From: a bacterium
Lineage (GTDB): Bacteria; Patescibacteriota; Minisyncoccia; 1-14-0-10-42-19
Length of the DNA: 35,484 bases
Assembly: GCA_030690215.1 (NCBI GenBank)
Contig: JAUYHD010000030.1
Coordinates: 1-35,484, forward strand
Direction of reading: 5' to 3'
The notes beneath the pieces are model-generated. The model was not told the DNA's origin, made no database searches, and worked only from the letters and a program-made list of their open reading frames with translations. This document shows positions 31,127 through 35,484 of this stretch, piece after piece (position 1 is the stretch's first letter; every line of letters starts with the position of its first letter). Both the position numbers and the translations under genes were made by a program.

Positions 31127-33460
31127 ATGCCCAAAGAATTAGAAAAGCAATACAACCCCCACGATATAGAATCAAACATTTACCGGATATGGACAGAATC
31201 CGGCTTTTTTAATCCGGACAATCTTCCGCCTCGCCACACAAAGCCATTTACCATTGTCATTCCTCCCCCGAATATTACGGGCTCCCTTCATATGGGCCAT
31301 GCCCTCAATGCAACGATTCAGGATATTCTTATTCGGAAAAGGCGCATGGAGGGATACAAAACGCTTTGGCTCCCCGGAACAGATCATGCGGGAATTGCAA
31401 CGCAAAATGTTGTTGAAAAACAGCTGAAAAAAGACGGAACAAGCAGGCATACTCTCGGAAAAGAAAAATTCATTGAAAAAATTTGGGAATGGAAAGAACA
31501 ATATGGAAACACGATTCTTGAACAATTAAAAAAGCTTGGGTCCTCTCTTGATTGGTCGCGAACCCGCTTTACTATGGATGACGATTATCAAGAAGCGGTC
31601 AAAGAAGCGTTCCTTCACTACCACAAAAAGGGACTGCTTTATAAAGCCGAAAAAGTAATCAATTGGTGCACAAGATGCGCTACCTCTCTTTCCGATTTGG
31701 AACTTGAATACGAAGAAGTAAAATCAAAGCTCTACTATATTAAGTATCCGATCAAGAATTCAAAAGATTATATTACTGTCGCCACCACCCGCCCCGAAAC
31801 AATGCTCGGGGACACCGCGGTCGCAGTCAATCCGAAAGATACCCGCTACAAAGACATGGTCGGCAAAACGCTTATTCTCCCAATTCACCATCGTGACATT
31901 CCTATTATCGCCGATGAAAAAGTAGAAAAAGAATTCGGAACGGGAGCTGTCAAAGTAACGCCCGCGCACGATCTTTTGGATGCCGAGATAGGAGAACGGC
32001 ACAACCTTCCGATACTAAAAGTAATCGGACCTGATGGGAAAATGACTACGGAAGCGGGCGCGATATGCAACGGATTAAAAGTAAACGAATGCCGGAAAAA
32101 AGTTATAGAAGCGCTCAAGCAAGAACATGCTTTTGAAAAAGAAGAAGATTACACTCATAATGTCGCGCGATGCCACCGATGCGCGACGCCCATTGAACCG
32201 ATGCCAAGCATGCAATGGTTTTTAAAAATGAAAGATCTTGCCCAGCGCGCAATAGAAGAAGTAGAAAGCGGACGCATTGTATTTCACCCAAAACGCTGGG
32301 AAAAAGTTTATTTTGACTGGCTCAAAAATATAAAAGATTGGACTATCTCGCGCCAAATTTGGTGGGGACACCAGCTTCCTGTTTGGTATTGCATGCAAGA
32401 CCAAACGGGAAGAATTTCTAATTCTCAATTTCCAATTTCCAAACCAATGTCTAAAAATGAAAATTTAAAATTGTCCGCCGAAGGCGGATCCGCTTTTGGC
32501 GGAAAAATTGAAAATTCATCGGCAGACGAACAATTTATGGTTTCCTTAAAAAAGCCGGAGCAATGTCCTTTCTGCGGGCACTGTAAAATGGAACAATCTG
32601 CCGACGTCTTAGATACGTGGTTTTCTTCCGCATTATGGCCGTTTGCAACACTTGGGTGGCCTTTCGACTTCGCTCAAGGTAAACCCAAGCCGGGCTCTAA
32701 TCTTGCAACATACTACCCCACCCAAGTCCTCTCAACAGCGCGCGATATCGTCAATCTCTGGGTTGCGCGCATGATTTTTTCAGGGATGGAATTTATGGGA
32801 GATAAACCGTTTACCGATATCATCATACACGCAACCGTTCTTACCAAAGACGGCAAACGAATGAGCAAATCTCTCGGCACCGGCATTGACCCCATGACGC
32901 TCATAGAAAAATACGGCTCGGATGCAACGCGCTTTGGCCTTATCTGGCAGACTATGGGCAACCAAGATGTTCATTGGTCCGAAGAACACGTACGCGCAGG
33001 AAAAAAATTCCTAAACAAAATATGGAATGCAAGCCGATTTGTATTACAACAAATCGGAATTTCCAATGAGCAATTTTTAATTTCTCCGCCAGAGGCGGAT
33101 CTGCCTCAAGCAGACAATCAATTTCCAAAATCCAATTCTCAAAATATCACAAGTAGCGATAAAAATGTCCTTGAAAGATTCGAACATACAAAAAAGACGG
33201 TCAACATGCACATTGATACATACGAATTCGGGCACGCACTGCATGAGTTATACGACTTTTTTTGGCACACCTATTGCGATACATACCTAGAGCACATAAA
33301 GACAACCGATAAAGAAGAAAGCAAAAAAGTGCTTCTCTATGTTCTTTCGGAATCTCTCAAGCTCCTCCACCCCTTTATTCCCCATATAACAGAGCATATT
33401 TGGGCGATGCTCCCCCATAAAGACAAAAAAATGCTTATAATAGAAGAGTGGCCCGAATAA
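31127..33460 (+). CDS. valS: Valyl-tRNA synthetase
   Basis: A class I synthetase charging tRNA-Val. The HIGH box is PPPNITGSLHMGHALN (about residue 48), the editing domain has TTRPETMLGDTAVAVNP, and the KMSKS box is DGKRMSKSLGTGIDP (about residue 585). A zinc-type site (CHRCATPIEP and CPFCGHC) is present. At 777 residues it lacks the C-terminal coiled-coil arm of most ValRS; it ends MLIIEEWPE after the anticodon domain. Three in-frame repeat-like inserts are visible: SNSQFPISKPMSKNENLKL with SAEGGSAFGGK (about 32410-32530), FDFAQGKPKPG (32661-32693) and SNEQFLISPPEADLPQAD onward (33060-33155). It is the first gene of valS-prsW-hsp20. Confidence 0.96.
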   Translation: MPKELEKQYNPHDIESNIYRIWTESGFFNPDNLPPRHTKPFTIVIPPPNITGSLHMGHALNATIQDILIRKRRMEGYKTLWLPGTDHAGIATQNVVEKQLKKDGTSRHTLGKEKFIEKIWEWKEQYGNTILEQLKKLGSSLDWSRTRFTMDDDYQEAVKEAFLHYHKKGLLYKAEKVINWCTRCATSLSDLELEYEEVKSKLYYIKYPIKNSKDYITVATTRPETMLGDTAVAVNPKDTRYKDMVGKTLILPIHHRDIPIIADEKVEKEFGTGAVKVTPAHDLLDAEIGERHNLPILKVIGPDGKMTTEAGAICNGLKVNECRKKVIEALKQEHAFEKEEDYTHNVARCHRCATPIEPMPSMQWFLKMKDLAQRAIEEVESGRIVFHPKRWEKVYFDWLKNIKDWTISRQIWWGHQLPVWYCMQDQTGRISNSQFPISKPMSKNENLKLSAEGGSAFGGKIENSSADEQFMVSLKKPEQCPFCGHCKMEQSADVLDTWFSSALWPFATLGWPFDFAQGKPKPGSNLATYYPTQVLSTARDIVNLWVARMIFSGMEFMGDKPFTDIIIHATVLTKDGKRMSKSLGTGIDPMTLIEKYGSDATRFGLIWQTMGNQDVHWSEEHVRAGKKFLNKIWNASRFVLQQIGISNEQFLISPPEADLPQADNQFPKSNSQNITSSDKNVLERFEHTKKTVNMHIDTYEFGHALHELYDFFWHTYCDTYLEHIKTTDKEESKKVLLYVLSESLKLLHPFIPHITEHIWAMLPHKDKKMLIIEEWPE
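32474..32503. repeat. Palindromic repeat in frame in valS (same type as in uvrC)
   Basis: TCCGCCGAAGGCGGATCCGC followed by TTTTGGCGGA is a near palindrome centred on GGATCC. It encodes SAEGGSAFGG, in the same frame and orientation as the uvrC copy (SARGGSAFGG). Confidence 0.85.
32660..32680 (+). repeat. TCGACTTCGCTC repeat in valS
   Basis: TCGACTTCGCTC (32664-32675) is read as FDFAQ within a short insert after TLGWP. The same 12 bases occur in reverse orientation near 35181-35192 in non-coding DNA. Confidence 0.6.
33083..33114. repeat. Second GGATCT-centred palindrome in valS, other frame
   Basis: TCTCCGCCAGAGGCGGATCT and GCCTCAAGCAGAC form a degenerate copy of the same palindrome. Here the frame is shifted, giving SPPEADLPQAD. 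It lies in a variable stretch before the anticodon-binding domain. Confidence 0.7.
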
Positions 33461-33476
33461 GAAAGCCGCTCTTTGC

Positions 33477-34223
33477 ATGAATGAATCTCTTCTTATTATT
33501 TCAACGTCTGCGCTCTACGCATTTTTAGGGAGCATCATTCCCGTCATCATTTGGCTTTGGTTCTGGCTGAAAGAGGACCCGCATCCGAATCCCCGCAAAA
33601 TTCTCATCGCAACTTTTTTTGGAGGCGTACTTGGAGTACCGGTGGCACTCATGGGAGAAATTGTTGCGGCAGAAACAGCGGGCTATCTTGGGCTTCTTGC
33701 CGAAAACAGCTACCCGTTTATCCTCCTTTTTGTCTGGGCGGGCATAGAAGAATTCACAAAGTACAAAGCGGCAAGTTTTATTGCCCTCCACAGACTCGGG
33801 TTTAACGAACCCATTGATGCGCCAATTTATTTGGTGACTGCCGCTCTTGGGTTCGCGGCATTTGAGAATACAATTTTTCTTTTTAACGCGTTCCAAGAAG
33901 CCCCCATGCTCGGCCTTATTACGGGACAATTGCGCTTTTTGGGAGCAACATTGCTTCATGTCACGGCATCCGGGATTGTCGGGGTAAGCATTGCATATTC
34001 GTTCTTCCATAAGGAATCAAGAAAGCGAAATGTGTTTGGCGGGCTTTTCACAGCAACGTTATTGCACGCGCTTTTTAATTTCTTTATACTAAAACAAGAG
34101 AGTGGCGGCGCATTACAGGTTTTTATCGGCGTATGGGTAGCGGCAATTATTCTTATGGTGCTTCTCGAAAAAGTAAAACGCATACGCCCCCCCTATAAAC
34201 TGCCTCGCATGCATTCGTCGTAA
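33477..34223 (+). CDS. PrsW-family intramembrane metalloprotease
   Basis: The protein has 248 residues with seven to eight membrane helices. The PrsW/CPBP-like catalytic signatures are AGIEEFTKYKA (EExxK, about residue 90), GFAAFENTIFLF, GATLLHVTASGIVG and LLHALFNFF, each with the expected acidic or His residue. B. subtilis PrsW cleaves the anti-sigma factor RsiW; whether such a partner exists here is unknown, and no sigma/anti-sigma pair is in the window. It starts 17 bp after valS and is followed 17 bp later by hsp20, suggesting one operon. Confidence 0.88.
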   Translation: MNESLLIISTSALYAFLGSIIPVIIWLWFWLKEDPHPNPRKILIATFFGGVLGVPVALMGEIVAAETAGYLGLLAENSYPFILLFVWAGIEEFTKYKAASFIALHRLGFNEPIDAPIYLVTAALGFAAFENTIFLFNAFQEAPMLGLITGQLRFLGATLLHVTASGIVGVSIAYSFFHKESRKRNVFGGLFTATLLHALFNFFILKQESGGALQVFIGVWVAAIILMVLLEKVKRIRPPYKLPRMHSS

Positions 34224-34240
34224 CCTCTCTTTATATTTTT

Positions 34241-34723
34241 ATGTCCAAAACACGATCTTTTTTTGAACGACTTACGGGGAGCATTCCTGCAGATGAATTT
34301 GACGACGTCACCACAGAAAACGAAAAGCCGATTATGTCATCTCTCGGAAGGCATCATACCCCAATCCAAGAAGAAACGCCTCTCCACGAAGAAGAAGCGC
34401 AATTGACCATTGATATGCACCAAACCCCGGACGAAATCATTATTGAAGCAATGGTTGCGGGAGTAAAACCGGAAGATCTTGATGTTTCTATAACGCAAGA
34501 CATGGTCACCTTAAAAGGAAAACGGACAAAATCAGCAACCGTACAGCAAGACAATTACTACTACCAGGAATTATATTGGGGCGGGTTTTCGCGCTCTATT
34601 CTCCTCCCGCAAGAAGTAGACTCGGAAGAGGCAGAAGCAACAATGAAACACGGACTGTTGACCATACGGCTTCCGAAATTAGACACAATGAAGGTGCAAA
34701 AATTAAAAATCAAAAACGGCTGA
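34241..34723 (+). CDS. Hsp20/alpha-crystallin small heat-shock protein
   Basis: A holdase that binds unfolding proteins. The alpha-crystallin domain runs from about residue 50 to 150: QLTIDMHQTPDEIIIEAMVAGVKPEDLDVSI, LKGKRTKSATV, then RSILLPQEVDSEEAEATMKHGLLTIRLPK. The N-terminal 50 residues are polar (SFFERLTGSIPADEFDDVTT). The final LPKLD is followed by a lysine-rich end; an I-x-I tail motif is weak. It stops at TGA. It is the last gene of valS-prsW-hsp20, with a terminator at 34751-34770. No CIRCE is seen in front of it. Confidence 0.93.
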   Translation: MSKTRSFFERLTGSIPADEFDDVTTENEKPIMSSLGRHHTPIQEETPLHEEEAQLTIDMHQTPDEIIIEAMVAGVKPEDLDVSITQDMVTLKGKRTKSATVQQDNYYYQELYWGGFSRSILLPQEVDSEEAEATMKHGLLTIRLPKLDTMKVQKLKIKNG

Positions 34724-34750
34724 TTCCGCCGATGTGTATATGGTATAAAC

Positions 34751-34770
34751 ATTCCGCGTACATGCGGAAT
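34751..34770 (+). terminator. Terminator of the valS-prsW-hsp20 operon
   Basis: ATTCCGC (34751-34757) pairs with GCGGAAT (34764-34770), followed by TTTTTTG. Confidence 0.85.
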
Positions 34771-34842
34771 TTTTTGTTCTCATCATACTAAACGTTGCCC
34801 AAAGAAAAAAAATTTGCTATATTTTTCAATATACTTATATGC

Positions 34843-35036
34843 GCCGCGGTAGTCCCGACACTCTATTATTACATAATAAAGAAGTCGGTCCGATGACTCT
34901 CGACGAGTCGAGAGTATCGAGACTCTGTCGGAGGATCCCGCTATCCATGTATTCTAAATATATGGATAAATAGCGGGACTCAGTGACCACATTTTTTGTG
35001 CCAATGAGAGCGGGGAAGTATAATACAAACATATTT
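34843..35036. repeat. Structured insert between a duplicated tRNA-Phe start and tRNA-Phe
   Basis: GCCGCGGTAG at 34843-34852 repeats the first ten bases of tRNA-Phe (35037-35046). Between the copies, AGTCCCG (34851-34857) can pair with CGGGACT (34974-34980). ACTCTCGAC and GTCGAGAGT form an inner hairpin, and ATCCCGCTATCCAT pairs with ATGGATAAATAGCGGGA. About 130 bp is thus nearly fully paired. The last 35 bp carry the tRNA promoter. No ORF fits. Confidence 0.6.
34996..35024 (+). promoter_or_regulatory. tRNA-Phe promoter (-35 TTGTGC, -10 TATAAT)
   Basis: TTGTGC (34996-35001) and TATAAT (35019-35024) are 17 bases apart, and the tRNA begins 12 bases after the -10 box. Confidence 0.65.
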
Positions 35037-35108
35037 GCCGCGGTAGCTCAGTGGTAGAGCGAAGGCCTGAAGAGCCTTGCGTCGGGGGTCCAATTCCCTC
35101 CCGCGGCA
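35037..35108 (+). tRNA. tRNA-Phe (anticodon GAA), with C at T-loop position 55
   Basis: The acceptor GCCGCGG pairs with CCGCGGC. The anticodon stem AAGGC/GCCTT encloses CTGAAGA, giving GAA. The T stem GGGGG/CCCTC closes a seven-base loop TCCAATT, in which the nearly universal U55 is C. CCA is not encoded (discriminator A, then CTT). The length is 72 nt. Confidence 0.9.
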
Positions 35109-35153
35109 CTTGCACCCCACAAGCAAACTGCTTTGCTTGTGGGGGGAATTGGA
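35089..35153 (+). repeat. Long hairpin spanning the tRNA-Phe 3' end and the following DNA
   Basis: CCCCACAAGCAAA (35115-35127) pairs with TTTGCTTGTGGGG (35132-35144). Outside it, TCCAATTCCC of the tRNA T arm (35089-35098) is complementary to GGGAATTGGA (35144-35153). A second independent hairpin, GGCGAAACGC/GCGTTTCGCC, lies at 35218-35246, and a CCCGAGCGAAGTCGAGGG repeat at 35177-35194. Apart from these, I see no gene between 35109 and 35379. Confidence 0.6.
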
Positions 35154-35379
35154 TGCCGCAGCGATGCGCGAGCTGTCCCGAGCGAAGTCGAGGGAAAGGC
35201 GAGCGCCGCGAAAAGGGGGCGAAACGCGTTTACATAGCGTTTCGCCGGAACTTCACAAATAAATTTAATTCTAGTTCCGTGGACGCAATCTATTTCCGTC
35301 AGGAAATATATTCGTGGCCTACGGCAACCAATAGAGGAGTGTTGCACTTACTTGTTGAAATAACTTTACGCGGGGTTGA

Positions 35380-35484
35380 CCCCGTTAGGCAAAATCGAAA
35401 GCCGCATCTACGTATTACGGATACTATGTATGATTAAAGAAACAACAGCCCATTGTCTATACTGTCGAGGATTGCTGGTAGATG
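35380..35484. mobile_element. Palindromic mobile element, family B copy 3, cut by the window end
   Basis: It starts CCCCGTTAGGCAAAATCGAA after TTGA (35376-35379) and then follows copy 1 closely (GCATCTACGTATTACGGATA, ATTAAAGAAACAA). The right arm lies beyond the window, so the second flank cannot be checked. Confidence 0.8.

Noticed and set aside
34843-34980. T-box riboswitch or small structured regulatory RNA upstream of tRNA-Phe
   Set aside because: No T-box sequence or specifier loop is visible, no coding gene follows, and the fold is explained by nested palindromes.
35048-35437. Open frames over tRNA-Phe and the following repeats
   Set aside because: They consist of tRNA and palindromic repeat sequence, including the CCCGAGCGAAG repeat read as a peptide.

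Overview
The window looks like part of a small, streamlined genome of the candidate phyla radiation (Patescibacteria, probably a Parcubacteria-like lineage); that placement is inference. The support is compact housekeeping genes in short operons, a ComEC split into a membrane gene and a separate metallo-beta-lactamase gene, an L19 with a long charged tail, a lone nadA next to prs, and many small palindromic insertions inside conserved genes. TGA is used as a stop (for example hsp20), so recoded UGA lineages are unlikely. No rRNA is present. There are four tRNAs: Leu(GAG), Val(GAC), Glu(UUC) and Phe(GAA).

Layout: 1-600 holds the tail of an integrase-type transposase and a small membrane protein. 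602-2866 is groES-groEL (minus) with a CIRCE-like HrcA operator. 3083-6064 is uvrA and its promoter. 6061-6578 is a compound array of palindromic mobile elements. 6703-11777 has a small orphan, uvrC, mgtC-like, LOG-like, HAD-like and beta-CASP genes. 12017-18573 has an M17 aminopeptidase, thiI, a YjdF-like membrane protein, ndk, nadA, prs and a ComEC-type MBL protein. 18627-25325 has a small membrane protein, an SDR, guaB and the recJ-rnhA-comEC operon. 25555-29036 has rplS, an rluD-like gene, small unknowns, a frameshifted small gene, a possible uracil-DNA-glycosylase-like gene and three tRNAs. 29094-34723 has tsaD, a HAD phosphatase and valS-prsW-hsp20. 34840-35484 is tRNA-Phe surrounded by structured repeats.

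The most unusual content is not a gene. At least three sequence families (called A, B and D here) of about 138-bp palindromic elements begin CCCCGT and end ACGGGG. Copies whose two flanks can be read are bordered by identical 4-bp duplications: CTTG, TTGA, CACA, TCAA. One A copy is nested inside a B copy. D, B and a 43-bp relative (C) sit head to tail, separated only by TCAA. In front of groES and uvrA the duplicated TTGA is also the start of the gene's -35 box. The arms of family A covary between copies, which suggests the hairpin itself is maintained. These resemble Correia/NEMIS or MITE elements but match no family I can name.

A second layer consists of 20-40 bp palindromes and AT-rich repeat tracts that lie in frame inside uvrA, uvrC, tsaD and valS, analogous to Rickettsia palindromic elements. 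A third is duplication of the first 10-11 bases of tRNA-Val and tRNA-Phe just upstream of the intact tRNAs, with palindromic DNA between the copies.

Functionally the window mixes proteostasis (GroESL, Hsp20, PrsW-like protease), DNA repair and uptake (UvrA, UvrC, RecJ, RNase H, ComEC), translation and tRNA modification (ValS, TsaD, ThiI, RluD-like, L19) and nucleotide/NAD metabolism (Prs, GuaB, Ndk, NadA).
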